A stretch of 64,000 nt of DNA from Paracoccus sp. JM45 (GTDB lineage Bacteria; Pseudomonadota; Alphaproteobacteria; Rhodobacterales; Rhodobacteraceae). Position 1 is the stretch's first letter. Every line of letters starts with the position of its first letter. The notes beneath the pieces are model-generated. The model saw only the letters and a list, made by a program, of their open reading frames with translations, searched no databases and was not told where the DNA came from. The stretch covers positions 248,001-312,000 of the forward strand of contig NZ_QQVY01000004.1 in assembly GCF_003590715.1 (NCBI RefSeq), written 5' to 3'. The translations under genes were made by a program, and so were the position numbers. Of this stretch, positions 26,490 through 35,408 are shown in pieces.

Positions 26490-27453
26490 TATCACTATCA
26501 TCGGCGCGGGCGTCGCTGGTCTTTTCGCGGCATATGACCTGTCCTTGCGCGGCCTGACCCTGCGTATTCTGGACCGCAACGGCCCACCTGCGGCGCATGG
26601 TTGTTCATGGTGGGCGGGCGGTATGCTGGCCCCTTACTGCGAAGGGGTCACCGCCGATCCGTTGATCACCCGCCTTGGCGCAGAATCCGCCGATGCATGG
26701 GCGCAGGTGACACAGGTCACCCGTCGCGGCACATTGGTCATCGCGCTGGACCGCGATCGCGCCGAACTGTTACGTTTTGCCCGCCGTGCCGGTCCCCATG
26801 ACCCATTGGACGCCAGTGCATTAACCGCGCTGGAACCCGACCTTGCCACCCACCGCCAAGGCCTGTTCTTCCCGTCCGAGGCGCATCTGAACCCCCGACG
26901 CGCCTTGGCCGATCTGGTCGCCGCCTTGCAAGCCCGCGATATCCATATCGAACAGGCGACAGCCGAACCCGACGATATCACCGGCCCCGTCATCGACGCC
27001 CGTGGCATGGCGTCCCCCCTGCCCGACCTGCGTGGTGTGCGGGGCGAGATGGCGGTTCTGCACGCCCCTGACATCACCCTGTCGCGCCCTGTCCGGCTGC
27101 TGCATCCGCGCCATCCGCTGTATATCGTGCCACGCGGGAACGGCATTTTCATGCTGGGCGCGACGCAGATCGAAAGCGGCGCCCGTCACCCGATCACCGC
27201 CCGTGCCATGCTGGAACTGCTGTCAGCCGCCTATGCGCTGGACACGCGCTTTGCCGAAAGCAGGGTTCTGGAAACAGGGGCCGACCTGCGCCCCGCCTTT
27301 CCCGACAACATCCCGCGCGTGACTGTCCGTGGCCGCGTGCTGCGCCTGAACGGCCTGTTCCGTCACGGCTATCTGATGGCCCCTGCCCTTGCCCGACAGG
27401 CCGCCGATTACCTGACCCATCAAACCCGTGGAGAGTTGATCCATGAAGATTGA
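26482..27453 (+). CDS. thiO: Glycine oxidase ThiO (FAD-dependent)
   Basis: A 323-residue flavoenzyme that oxidises glycine to the imine used by ThiG for the thiazole ring. The dinucleotide-binding motif ITIIGAGVAGLFAAYDL opens the protein; GCSWWAGGMLAPYCEG (about 38) and LRLNGLFRHGYLMAPALA near the C-terminus are ThiO family blocks. ATG 26482 lies inside the end of thiD, so the two are coupled. An open frame from 26422 has no support. Confidence 0.9.
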   Translation: MHDITIIGAGVAGLFAAYDLSLRGLTLRILDRNGPPAAHGCSWWAGGMLAPYCEGVTADPLITRLGAESADAWAQVTQVTRRGTLVIALDRDRAELLRFARRAGPHDPLDASALTALEPDLATHRQGLFFPSEAHLNPRRALADLVAALQARDIHIEQATAEPDDITGPVIDARGMASPLPDLRGVRGEMAVLHAPDITLSRPVRLLHPRHPLYIVPRGNGIFMLGATQIESGARHPITARAMLELLSAAYALDTRFAESRVLETGADLRPAFPDNIPRVTVRGRVLRLNGLFRHGYLMAPALARQAADYLTHQTRGELIHED

Positions 27454-27640
27454 GCTGAACGGCACCCCTCGCCAGATCACCGCCGGCAATGTCGCCGATG
27501 CGCTGGTCGAACTGGGCTGGGCTGATGCCCGCGTCGCCACCGCCCTGAACGGCGATTTCCTGCCCACTGCCGCCCGCGCTGGCCAACCGCTGCAAGACGG
27601 CGACCGGCTGGAGGTTCTGGCCCCCATGCAAGGAGGATGA
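27443..27640 (+). CDS. thiS: Sulfur carrier protein ThiS
   Basis: A 65-residue ubiquitin-fold carrier ending in GG, the C-terminus that ThiF adenylates and that carries the thiocarboxylate to ThiG. The start MKIELNG overlaps thiO by 11 nt, with GGAGAG upstream. The DGDRLEVLAPMQGG tail is diagnostic. Confidence 0.95.
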   Translation: MKIELNGTPRQITAGNVADALVELGWADARVATALNGDFLPTAARAGQPLQDGDRLEVLAPMQGG

Positions 27641-27643
27641 CCC

Positions 27644-28405
27644 ATGCGTGATTTCTATGGCGTGATGCTGGACAGCCCGCTGATGCTGGGCACGGCGCAA
27701 TATCCCTCACCGTCGGTGATGCAACAGGCCTTTGCTGCATCGGGGGCCAGTGTTGCCACGGTGTCGCTGCGGCGCGAAAGCGGTCAGGGGCAGGCCTTCG
27801 GGCAAATGGTGCGCGACCTTGGCATCCACATCCTGCCCAACACCGCCGGTTGCCATAACGCGCGCGAGGCGATCACCACCGCCCAGATGGCACGCGAAGT
27901 CTTCGAAACCAACTGGATCAAGCTGGAAGTGATCGGCCATGCCGACACCCTGCAACCCGATCCCTTCGGCCTGCTGGACGCAGCCGAGACCCTGTCCGCA
28001 GACGGCTTCGACGTTTTCCCCTATACGACCGAGGATCAGGTGCTGGCCCAACGCCTGATCGACGCGGGCTGTCGCGTTCTGATGCCTTGGGGGGCGCCCA
28101 TCGGGTCCGGCATGGGGCTGAACAACCGATACGGGCTGCGGACGCTGCGCGCGGCCTTCCCCGACATTCCAATGGTGATCGACGCGGGGCTGGGCCTGCC
28201 CAGCCACGCCGCCGACGCGTTAGAGATGGGCTTCGATGCCGTCCTGCTGAACAGCGCCGTGACGCAGGCGGGTGATCCGGTTGCCATGGCGCGGGCCTTC
28301 GGGCTGGCCGTGCAGGCGGGGACCTTGGCCACGCAGGCCGACCCGATGGGGGTGCGCGATATGGGTGCGCCCTCGACCCCGCTGATCGGAAAGGCCTGGC
28401 TGTGA
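27644..28405 (+). CDS. thiG: Thiazole synthase
   Basis: A 253-residue TIM-barrel enzyme that forms the thiazole phosphate from DXP, dehydroglycine and ThiS thiocarboxylate. The Schiff-base lysine lies in WIKLEVIG (about 97-104), followed by [14 protein letters not shown] and the phosphate-binding [19 protein letters not shown]. An AAGGAGG SD lies just ahead of the ATG, inside the end of thiS. Confidence 0.95.
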   Translation: MRDFYGVMLDSPLMLGTAQYPSPSVMQQAFAASGASVATVSLRRESGQGQAFGQMVRDLGIHILPNTAGCHNAREAITTAQMAREVFETNWIKLEVIGHADTLQPDPFGLLDAAETLSADGFDVFPYTTEDQVLAQRLIDAGCRVLMPWGAPIGSGMGLNNRYGLRTLRAAFPDIPMVIDAGLGLPSHAADALEMGFDAVLLNSAVTQAGDPVAMARAFGLAVQAGTLATQADPMGVRDMGAPSTPLIGKAWL

Positions 28406-28992
28406 TGTTACCGCGATTTTACCCGATTTTCGATGATGTCAGCTGGCTGGAACGCGCCCTGCCGCTTGGCGTGAAACTGGTGCAGCTGCGCATCAAGGAT
28501 GCCTCCCCGGCCGATCTGCGCGCCCAGATCCGGCGCGGGCTGGACCTGACCCGTCAGCACGGCGCGGCGCTGGTCGTCAACGACCACTGGCAGATCGCCA
28601 TCGACGAAGGCGCCGACTGGCTGCATCTGGGGCAAGAGGATCTGGATGATGCCGACCTGCCCGCCATCCGCCGCGCAGGTCTGAAGTTGGGGCTGTCGAC
28701 ACATGACCATACCGAACTTGACCGCGCATTGGCCTGCACCCCCGATTACATCGTATTGGGGCCGGTCTATCCGACCATCCTGAAAAAGATGAAATGGCAT
28801 CAGCAGGGGCTGGAGCGCGTCACGGAATGGAAACGCCTGATCGGCCCCATTCCGCTGATCGCCATCGGCGGAATGAACGTGGACCGCGCCAAAGGAGCCT
28901 TCGACGCGGGCGCGGATGTCGTCGCCGCCGTCACCGACATCACCTTGAACCCCGACCCCGATGCGCGCATCCGCGATTGGCTGACGCTGTGA
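28405..28992 (+). CDS. thiE: Thiamine-phosphate synthase
   Basis: A 195-residue enzyme that joins HMP-PP and thiazole phosphate. Family motifs: LVQLRIKDAS (about 26), ALVVNDHWQIA (about 53), WLHLGQEDL (about 71) and DYIVLGPVYPT (about 113), IPLIAIGGMN (about 148). Start could be ATG 28405 or GTG 28402, both touching the thiG stop. No separate thiM or thiC is present in the window. Confidence 0.93.
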   Translation: MLPRFYPIFDDVSWLERALPLGVKLVQLRIKDASPADLRAQIRRGLDLTRQHGAALVVNDHWQIAIDEGADWLHLGQEDLDDADLPAIRRAGLKLGLSTHDHTELDRALACTPDYIVLGPVYPTILKKMKWHQQGLERVTEWKRLIGPIPLIAIGGMNVDRAKGAFDAGADVVAAVTDITLNPDPDARIRDWLTL

Positions 28993-29945
28993 CCCGCTAT
29001 GCCCGCCAGATGATCCTGCCGCAAATCGGGGCAGCGGGACAGGACCGGCTGTCACGGGCGCATGTGCTGGTCGTCGGCGCGGGCGGATTGGGTGTACCTG
29101 CACTGCAATATCTGGTCGGTGCGGGCGTGGGCCGGATCACCCTGATCGATGGTGATGTGATCGAGGAAACCAATCTGCACCGCCAGCCGATCTATCCGAT
29201 GCATGCCATCGGCCAGCCCAAAGCCACGGTTGCCGCGCAGATCATGACCGCAATGAACCCCGATGGTCAGATCGACGCGCGGGTAGAATGGCTGGACCCT
29301 GCCAATGCGCCTGCCTTGGTCGCACAGGCCGATATCGCGCTCGACTGCGCCGACAGTTTTGCGGTCAGCCTGACGCTGTCGGATGCCTGTTTTGCCGCGA
29401 ATGTTCCGCTGATCGCGGCCTCGGCGTTGGCGATGTCGGGCTATGTCGCGGGATGCTGCGGGGGCATGCCCAGCCTGCGGGCGATCTTTCCCGACCTGCC
29501 TGTCGGGGGCGGCACCTGTGCGACGAATGGTGTGATGGGGCCAGTGGTGGGCATGATCGGGGCGTTGCAGGCGCAGATGGCCATGGCGGTTCTGCTGGAC
29601 CTGCCCGACAGCCCGTTGGGGCGGCTGATCAGCTTTGATGCCGCAACATGGCGCATGGGCGGGTTCCGTTTTGACCGCGCACCAGAACCCGCGCAGCCCC
29701 TGCCGTTCATCGGTCAGACGCAGATCACCAAGCGCGACCTGCTGATCGACCTGCGGTCCGAGGCAGCACCCTTTCGCCCTGATGCCCGCCATATCCCGCC
29801 CGACCGCATCACCGATCTGACCCCGCCACAGGGCAGCCGCGTGGTTCTGGCCTGCAAAACCGGACTGCGTGCACATCATGCGGGTCATGCGTTGCGGGGC
29901 ATATGGGACGGCGAAATCGCCCTGCTGGCCTTGCCCGAGGCATAA
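28989..29945 (+). CDS. thiF: ThiF/MoeB-type adenylyltransferase with C-terminal rhodanese-like segment
   Basis: A 318-residue E1-like enzyme that should activate the ThiS C-terminus. The ATP-binding part is VVGAGGLGVPALQYLVGAGVGRI (about 30-52), with ETNLHRQ (about 62) and DCADSF (about 119). Residues about 250-318 (LLIDLRSEAA..VVLACKTGLRA) resemble a shortened rhodanese domain whose Cys would sit in ACKTG. The two CxxC zinc pairs of MoeB are not seen: CCGG stands where CxxC is expected and no second pair exists. GTG start at 28989 overlaps thiE (GTGA). Last gene of the thi operon. Confidence 0.88.
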   Translation: MTRYARQMILPQIGAAGQDRLSRAHVLVVGAGGLGVPALQYLVGAGVGRITLIDGDVIEETNLHRQPIYPMHAIGQPKATVAAQIMTAMNPDGQIDARVEWLDPANAPALVAQADIALDCADSFAVSLTLSDACFAANVPLIAASALAMSGYVAGCCGGMPSLRAIFPDLPVGGGTCATNGVMGPVVGMIGALQAQMAMAVLLDLPDSPLGRLISFDAATWRMGGFRFDRAPEPAQPLPFIGQTQITKRDLLIDLRSEAAPFRPDARHIPPDRITDLTPPQGSRVVLACKTGLRAHHAGHALRGIWDGEIALLALPEA

Positions 29946-29975
29946 AAAAAGGGCCGCCCCAGCGGGACGGCCCTT
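29944..29975 (-). terminator. Rho-independent terminator of metNIQ
   Basis: Minus strand AAGGGCCGTCCC-GCT-GGGGCGGCCCTT followed by seven T. It lies just after the metQ stop and abuts the thiF stop from the other side, so it may also block read-through from the thi operon. Confidence 0.85.
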
Positions 29976-29993
29976 CATATCAATACGGCGATC

Positions 29994-30767
29994 TTACCAA
30001 GAGGTCAGAACGGCGCCTTCGTATTTTTCGTCGATAAAGGCTTTGATTTCGTCGCTGTGATAAGCCTCGACCAGCGTCTTGACCCAAGGTTCGTCCTGAT
30101 GGCCCTGCTGGACGACAATGATGTTCACATAGGGGCTTTCAGCCTTTTCCATCGCGATGCTGTCGTTGCGCGGGGACAGACCGGCGGCCAGCGCATAGTT
30201 GGTGTTGATGATCGCGATGTCGGCATCGGCCAGCGCGCGGGGCAGTTGTGCTGCATCCAGTTCCAGAAAGCGAAGGTTCTTGGGGTTTGCCGAAACGTCC
30301 AGCGGGCTTGGGACCAGACCCGTGCCCTCGGCCAGCGTGATAATGCCCAAGTCCTGCAGCAGCAACAAGGCGCGGCCACCGTTGGTCGGGTCGTTCGGAA
30401 TGGCGACCTGTGCGCCGTCTTCCAGATCGTCGACCGAGGCCAGATCTTCGGAATAGATGCCCATGGGGGTGGTGATGGTGGTGCCAACCTCGATCAGATC
30501 AAAGCCGCGGTCTTTCATCTGGTTTTCCAGATAGGGGCGGTGCTGGAAGCTATTGGCATCCAGATCGCCGTCCGCCAGCGCGGTGTTCGGCACGACGTAA
30601 TCGGAAAACTCGATGACGTCGATGTTCAGGCCCATGGGCTCGGCGACCTTGGCGACCTCTTCCATGATTTCGGCGTGTTCACCGGGGGACACACCAACTT
30701 TGATGTCTTCGGCCATTGCGGCGGTGCCAAGGGCAAGGGCGGATACGAGAGTGGTCAAACGCAACAT
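29994..30767 (-). CDS. metQ: Methionine-binding protein of the MetNIQ importer
   Basis: A 257-residue NlpA-family binding protein. Family blocks are visible: KVGVSPGEHAEIME at the start of the mature form, FSDYVVPNTALADGDLDANSFQHRPYL (about 54), AIPNDPTNGGRALLLLQ (about 117) and NTNYALAAGL (about 190). It has an SPI-like signal peptide ending AMA-ED, with no lipobox cysteine, so it should be free in the periplasm, unlike E. coli MetQ. Third gene of metN-metI-metQ. Confidence 0.92.
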   Translation of the reverse strand: MLRLTTLVSALALGTAAMAEDIKVGVSPGEHAEIMEEVAKVAEPMGLNIDVIEFSDYVVPNTALADGDLDANSFQHRPYLENQMKDRGFDLIEVGTTITTPMGIYSEDLASVDDLEDGAQVAIPNDPTNGGRALLLLQDLGIITLAEGTGLVPSPLDVSANPKNLRFLELDAAQLPRALADADIAIINTNYALAAGLSPRNDSIAMEKAESPYVNIIVVQQGHQDEPWVKTLVEAYHSDEIKAFIDEKYEGAVLTSW

Positions 30768-30797
30768 AAAAGCGTTCCTTTCTTGTCTGCGAAAATC

Positions 30798-31472
30798 TTA
30801 ATGACCGCGGTTGCGGGCGGCGCGGCGGTCAACGCGGGCGGCGATCCATTCACCAAGCGACTGGACCAGTTGCACCAGCACAATCAGGATGACGACGACG
30901 GCCAGCATCACCTCGGGCATGAAACGCTGGTATCCATAACGGATGCCCAGATCGCCAAGCCCCTGCCCGCCCACGGCACCCACCATCGCGGAATAGCCGA
31001 TCAGGCTGACAGCGGCCAGCGTCAGGCCAAGGGTGATGCCAGGCAACGCCTCGGGGATCAGGACCTTGCGGATGATCTGCATTGGGGTGGCACCCATGGC
31101 GCGGGCAGCCTCGATCAAACCGGCCTCGACCTCGCGGATGGCGTTTTCGACAAGGCGCGCGATGAAGGGCACGGCGGCCAGCGTCAGCGGCACGATGGCA
31201 GCATTGGTGCCGATCGAAGTGCCAACGACCAGCCGCGTGAACGGAATGATCGCCACGACCAGAATGATAAAGGGCACGGACCGCGCGGCGTTGACCACCA
31301 GCCCCAGCACCTTGTTGACCCAAGGGGCCGACAGCAATTCACCGCGCTGTGAGGTCGCCAGAAACACCCCCAAGGGCAGCCCGCCAAGCGTGCCCAGCAG
31401 CGCCGAGATGGCGACCATATACAGCGTCTGCAGGGTGGATTCCCACAGGATCGGGATCAGGTTAGCGGACAT
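30798..31472 (-). CDS. metI: Methionine ABC transporter permease
   Basis: A 224-residue permease with five helices and the EAA motif EAARAMGATPMQIIRKVLIPEALPGI (about 120). NAARSVPFIIL and GYSAMVGAVGGQGLGDLGIRYGYQRF are strong MetI signatures. Its start overlaps the metN end by 11 nt. Works with MetN in the inner membrane. Confidence 0.94.
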   Translation of the reverse strand: MSANLIPILWESTLQTLYMVAISALLGTLGGLPLGVFLATSQRGELLSAPWVNKVLGLVVNAARSVPFIILVVAIIPFTRLVVGTSIGTNAAIVPLTLAAVPFIARLVENAIREVEAGLIEAARAMGATPMQIIRKVLIPEALPGITLGLTLAAVSLIGYSAMVGAVGGQGLGDLGIRYGYQRFMPEVMLAVVVILIVLVQLVQSLGEWIAARVDRRAARNRGH

Positions 31473-32523
31473 ATCCCAGCACCTCCGTCGTCAGGCCGTG
31501 TTGTTCAAGATAGGCGCGGGCTTCTGCCGCACGCGGTGCGTCGATCGACAACAGCAGGTTGCCGAAGGGATGGGGGCCGACCTCTTCGATGGCACCGGCA
31601 AGGATGTTGGCGGCGATGCCCAGCTCGGTCGCCAGCATGGCCAGCATCGGGTCGGTCGCGTGCTGACCGGCGAAGGTGACGCGGATCACCTCTTGCGCGG
31701 GACCATCGGGGCGGTTGGTGGTCATGCGGGCGGCCACAAAGGCAGGCAGTGTCGCGCCGGTCACGCCCGAAAGGAAAGACCGCGTCGTGGCATGGGTCGG
31801 CTTGGCGAAAACATCATAGGTCGGGCCGGATTCAACAATGCGGCCACCCTCGATGACGGCCATATGGCTGGCGATGTCGCGCAACACGGCCATTTCATGG
31901 GTGATCAGCAGGATCGTCAGCCCCAAATCGCGGTTGATCTGCGACAGCAGTTCCAGCACGGTCTGCGTGGTTTCGGGGTCCAGCGCGCTTGTCGCCTCGT
32001 CCGACAGCAGGACCTTGGGGCTGGTGGCCAAGGCGCGGGCGATGCCGACGCGCTGTTTCTGGCCGCCCGACATTTCGGCGGGATAGCGGTCGCGATGCGC
32101 GGTCAGCCCGACCTGATCGATCAGCTGATCGACCCGTGCCTTGATCTGACCCGAGGGCGTACCCGCAATTTCCAGCGGCAATGCGATATTGCCCCAGACC
32201 GTGCGCGAGGCCAGCAGATTGAAGTGCTGGAAGATCATCCCGACATCGCGACGGATAGCACGCAGATCGCTGCCACGCGCCGCGCCGACATCGCGGCCCA
32301 CGACCTGAACGTGACCTTCGGTCGGGCGTTCCAGCCCGTTCACCATCCGCAGCAGCGTCGATTTACCTGCACCGGAACGGCCGATGATGCCGGTGATGCT
32401 GCCGGTCGGAACGGTCAGCGACACGTCCTGCAACGCCATCACCTGCCCGCTGCCCGCTTTGGCGAAGGATTTGCCAAGCTTGTCGAAGATGATCGCCGCA
32501 TTGGCGGGGGGCGTGCCGGTCAT
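31462..32523 (-). CDS. metN: Methionine ABC transporter ATP-binding protein
   Basis: A 353-residue ATPase: Walker A GRSGAGKST (about 48), FQHFNLLASRTV, signature MSGGQKQRVGIARAL (about 151), Walker B VLLSDEATSALDPE and TILLITHEM. The C-terminal about 90 residues form the NIL domain (QEVIRVTFAGQ..), which binds methionine and inhibits transport in E. coli MetN. First gene of the operon; about 200 bp of leader separate it from the next minus-strand gene. Confidence 0.95.
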   Translation of the reverse strand: MTGTPPANAAIIFDKLGKSFAKAGSGQVMALQDVSLTVPTGSITGIIGRSGAGKSTLLRMVNGLERPTEGHVQVVGRDVGAARGSDLRAIRRDVGMIFQHFNLLASRTVWGNIALPLEIAGTPSGQIKARVDQLIDQVGLTAHRDRYPAEMSGGQKQRVGIARALATSPKVLLSDEATSALDPETTQTVLELLSQINRDLGLTILLITHEMAVLRDIASHMAVIEGGRIVESGPTYDVFAKPTHATTRSFLSGVTGATLPAFVAARMTTNRPDGPAQEVIRVTFAGQHATDPMLAMLATELGIAANILAGAIEEVGPHPFGNLLLSIDAPRAAEARAYLEQHGLTTEVLGYVR

Positions 32524-32725
32524 ATAATACTGCTTTTCCTTACGATGCGAAGGGCGACGGGATGCCCGAAACAGCCTGCATGTGCAAGACCGCGCCCTAC
32601 CTTTGCTTTAACCTGATGCAAAACATGTGTTCACACCGCACTGTCGCGGACGAACACGACAGTCGGGCGACGGCTGCGGGTGGAACAGCCCTGTGCCGGC
32701 GAACCCGTGGACCGGAACGGCGTTC

Positions 32726-34555
32726 TTATTGCGCGGCTTCGGCCAGATCGCGTGACAACAGATTGGTCAAGATGGATCGCAGCATATCGGGACGGAACGG
32801 CTTTTCGATCAGGGGTGCCGCGTCATAGCCTTCGGGAAGGTGTTCACGGCCATAGCCGGACACAAAACAGAACTGCACGCCGCGCTTGGTCAGCAATTCG
32901 GCAACATCATCCACAGGTTCGCCTTTCAGATTACCATCCAGCAAGGCCACATCGACCTGATTGGCGCGGATCGACTCCAAAGCCTCGGCCACGGTGCGGG
33001 CCACGCCGATCACAGTGGCACCCGCGTCCTCCAGCTCGTATCGCAGGTCCAGAGCGACCAGAGGCTCATCCTCGACCAGAAGAATGCGGCAATCAGACAG
33101 ACAAATCGGGCGGGCCACCGCGACCGTATGTGTGGCATCCAGTTCGGGCGTAATGCTTTTCAGGGGCGTGACACCATCCGACAACCGGATGGTCCAGATT
33201 ACGCCATCGGGGTGCCATTCGGCACTAGCGGCGGTATCGTCCCCGCCCCCTGCTGCCGTGATCAGCGTTGTGCCAAAACCGATGCGATCAGGGGCGATCA
33301 CTTTTGGGCCACCGCTTTCACGCCATGTCAGCGTCAGCTGTCCGGCATCCAGCGTCCAGTCCAGATCGACCATGCCACCCGGAACCGACAGGGCACCGTA
33401 TTTGGCCGCATTGGTGCCCAGTTCATGCAGCGTCAGGGCAAGGCGCAACATCGTATCGGGGGCCAGATCGACCATAGGTCCTTTGCGACGCAGGCGTTCG
33501 CCGTCCAGCGTGCCGGAATTGATCTGGTCGTCGATCAGCTGGTCTAAGGGCGCGCTGGCCCATGTGGCATCCGACAGGATCGAATGGGCACGGGCAAGGG
33601 CTTGAAGGCGACCGCCGAAGCTGGCCTCGAATTGGGGCAGGCTGTCGGACTGGCGCAGGCTCTGACGGGCTATCGCCTGCACATTGGCCAGCGTGTTCTT
33701 GATGCGGTGGTTCAATTCACCGATCAGAAGCGATCGGACCTCCTCGGCCTGTTTGCGTTCGGTGATATCCAGTATCTGCAAGGACAGAGATTGCTGCCCC
33801 GTGCCATCCGACAGCAGCGATCCATAGACCTCGCAGGCGATGGCACCGATATCGGCATGATCCAGCTGCATCTCGACCGAGAAACGTTGCGTTTCATCCG
33901 GCCCCGCCTTGCGCCAGTTGGACAGCAGACGATCAGCCTCGGCATCCAGCCACCCGCACGCGGTGCCGGTTTTTCCCAAAAGATCACCCTTGGCCCGCCC
34001 GAACATCCGTTCCGCCCCTTTGGACCAGTCGCGGATGCGGCCTTCGGCATCAAATGCAACGAAGGCAAGGGGTGAATTATCGGCATGGGCGCGCAGTTGG
34101 GCCATCGCGCGGTCGCGGTGACGGGCAATGTCGCGTAACTCATCCCGCTGGCGGGCCAGTTCCTTGGCCTGTCGCCCGATGCGAAAGAACACATCCGCTT
34201 TAGATTTCAGGATCATCGGATCGACGGGCTTGAAGATGTAATCGACGGCGCCCGCCTCATACCCGCGGAAGCGGCGGGATTCGTTCATTTCGGCGGCTGT
34301 AACGAAAATAATAGGCACGCTGCGCGTTCGTTCGGTCGACCGCATCAGTTCCGCCAGTTCATATCCATCCGTTTCGGGCATCTGGACGTCAAGAAAGGCC
34401 AATGCATAATCATGCATCAGCATCAGTTCCAACGCCTCGCTGGCGGATCTGGCACGGTCCACGATCAGTCCGTCGCGGCGTAACAAAGCCTCAAGCGCCA
34501 TGATGTTTTCGGCAATATCGTCGACAATCAGGAATCTGATGGGATTATTGGGCAT
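32726..34555 (-). CDS. REC-PAS-HWE histidine kinase-REC signalling protein
   Basis: A 609-residue soluble protein. Residues 5-125 form an intact receiver (DD at 12-13, phosphoacceptor D56, K109 in FKPVDP). A PAS domain spans about 150-270. An HWE-family kinase follows, with the phospho-His H283 in ELNHRIKN, the N-box HELGTNAAKYGAL (377-389) and the WRE motif (411-413). Residues 488-600 form a second receiver (D540). It has no DNA-binding or enzymatic output domain. It overlaps cheR by 11 nt as the last gene of a three-gene operon. Confidence 0.88.
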   Translation of the reverse strand: MPNNPIRFLIVDDIAENIMALEALLRRDGLIVDRARSASEALELMLMHDYALAFLDVQMPETDGYELAELMRSTERTRSVPIIFVTAAEMNESRRFRGYEAGAVDYIFKPVDPMILKSKADVFFRIGRQAKELARQRDELRDIARHRDRAMAQLRAHADNSPLAFVAFDAEGRIRDWSKGAERMFGRAKGDLLGKTGTACGWLDAEADRLLSNWRKAGPDETQRFSVEMQLDHADIGAIACEVYGSLLSDGTGQQSLSLQILDITERKQAEEVRSLLIGELNHRIKNTLANVQAIARQSLRQSDSLPQFEASFGGRLQALARAHSILSDATWASAPLDQLIDDQINSGTLDGERLRRKGPMVDLAPDTMLRLALTLHELGTNAAKYGALSVPGGMVDLDWTLDAGQLTLTWRESGGPKVIAPDRIGFGTTLITAAGGGDDTAASAEWHPDGVIWTIRLSDGVTPLKSITPELDATHTVAVARPICLSDCRILLVEDEPLVALDLRYELEDAGATVIGVARTVAEALESIRANQVDVALLDGNLKGEPVDDVAELLTKRGVQFCFVSGYGREHLPEGYDAAPLIEKPFRPDMLRSILTNLLSRDLAEAAQ

Positions 34556-35408
34556 TCAGCATCTCCTGGTCGGCATTGCGGCGCCAGATCCGGTCGGGTT
34601 CATCAAAAGCCGCAAAAGCATGGGCATGGGCAGAAAAGCGCAGGGTTTCATGGGACCCGAGGCCCAGAAAACCACCACGCGTCAACGCTTCGGCAAAGAG
34701 GCCAAGCGTGCGGTCCTGCAGGGCCGTGTCGAAATAAATCAGCACGTTCCGGCATGAAATCAGATGCACTTCGGAAAACACCTGATCAGTGGCCAGATTA
34801 TGTTCGGTAAAAACCGTGCGCGACCGCAGATCACGGTCGAAGGCGGCGCGGCCATAGGCGGCGGTGTAATGGTCTGACAGCGACCCGCGCCCGCCGGCCT
34901 TTTGATAGTTTTGCGAAAAGACCGGCAGGCGGTCGATGTCATAGACGCCTGCTTCGGCCTTGGCCAAGGCGCGGCGGTTGATTTCGGTGGCATAGAACAA
35001 GGTGCGGTCGAACAGACCTTCTTCCTTAAACATGATGGCCATGGAATAGAGTTCCTCGCCATCGGCGCAACCCGCCACCCAGACCTTTAACGACGGAAAG
35101 GTCCGCAGATGGGGCAGCACCTCGCGGCGCAGGGCCAGATAATATTCTGGATCGCGGAAAATCTCGCTGACCTGAACGGTCATGGCGTCGATGACATCGG
35201 GCAGAACCACCGGTTCGTGCAACAACCTGCCCTGTGCCTCGGAAAGCGTGGCGCAGCCCAGCCGTTCACGGGCCAGATCCGCCCGACGCGCCAAGGATGC
35301 CCGCGAATAGGAGCGGAAATCGTAATGGAAACGCCTGTTCAGCGCCTCGAGGAACAGGTCCAGTTCGATATCATCTTCTGGACCGGCGGGAACGGGTTCA
35401 ACAGTCAT
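34545..35408 (-). CDS. cheR: CheR-type protein-glutamate methyltransferase
   Basis: A 287-residue SAM-dependent methyltransferase. The N-terminal helical domain (to about 75) is followed by the SAM fold: VWVAGCADGEELYSMAIMF (about 109, the CheR GC-GEE-YS motif), YATEINRRALAKAEAGVYD (about 137) and ISCRNVLIYFD (about 217, the NVLIYF motif). It lacks TPR repeats. No chemoreceptor, cheA, cheW or cheB is near. The glutamate substrate is therefore unknown and may lie in the adjacent kinases or a distant receptor. Confidence 0.9.
   Translation of the reverse strand: MTVEPVPAGPEDDIELDLFLEALNRRFHYDFRSYSRASLARRADLARERLGCATLSEAQGRLLHEPVVLPDVIDAMTVQVSEIFRDPEYYLALRREVLPHLRTFPSLKVWVAGCADGEELYSMAIMFKEEGLFDRTLFYATEINRRALAKAEAGVYDIDRLPVFSQNYQKAGGRGSLSDHYTAAYGRAAFDRDLRSRTVFTEHNLATDQVFSEVHLISCRNVLIYFDTALQDRTLGLFAEALTRGGFLGLGSHETLRFSAHAHAFAAFDEPDRIWRRNADQEMLNAQ

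Noticed and set aside
32640..32663. ACTGTCG / CGACAGT inverted repeat as a terminator
   Set aside because: The stem is 7 bp with a 10-nt loop and no T-run on either strand. It could be an operator, but nothing else supports it.
32524..32725. Possible SAM-type riboswitch in the leader of metN
   Set aside because: The gap is long and has a TTAAAGC-like stretch, but the SAM-II pairing and the GGTGATTTG block are not there, and the SAM-I core is absent.
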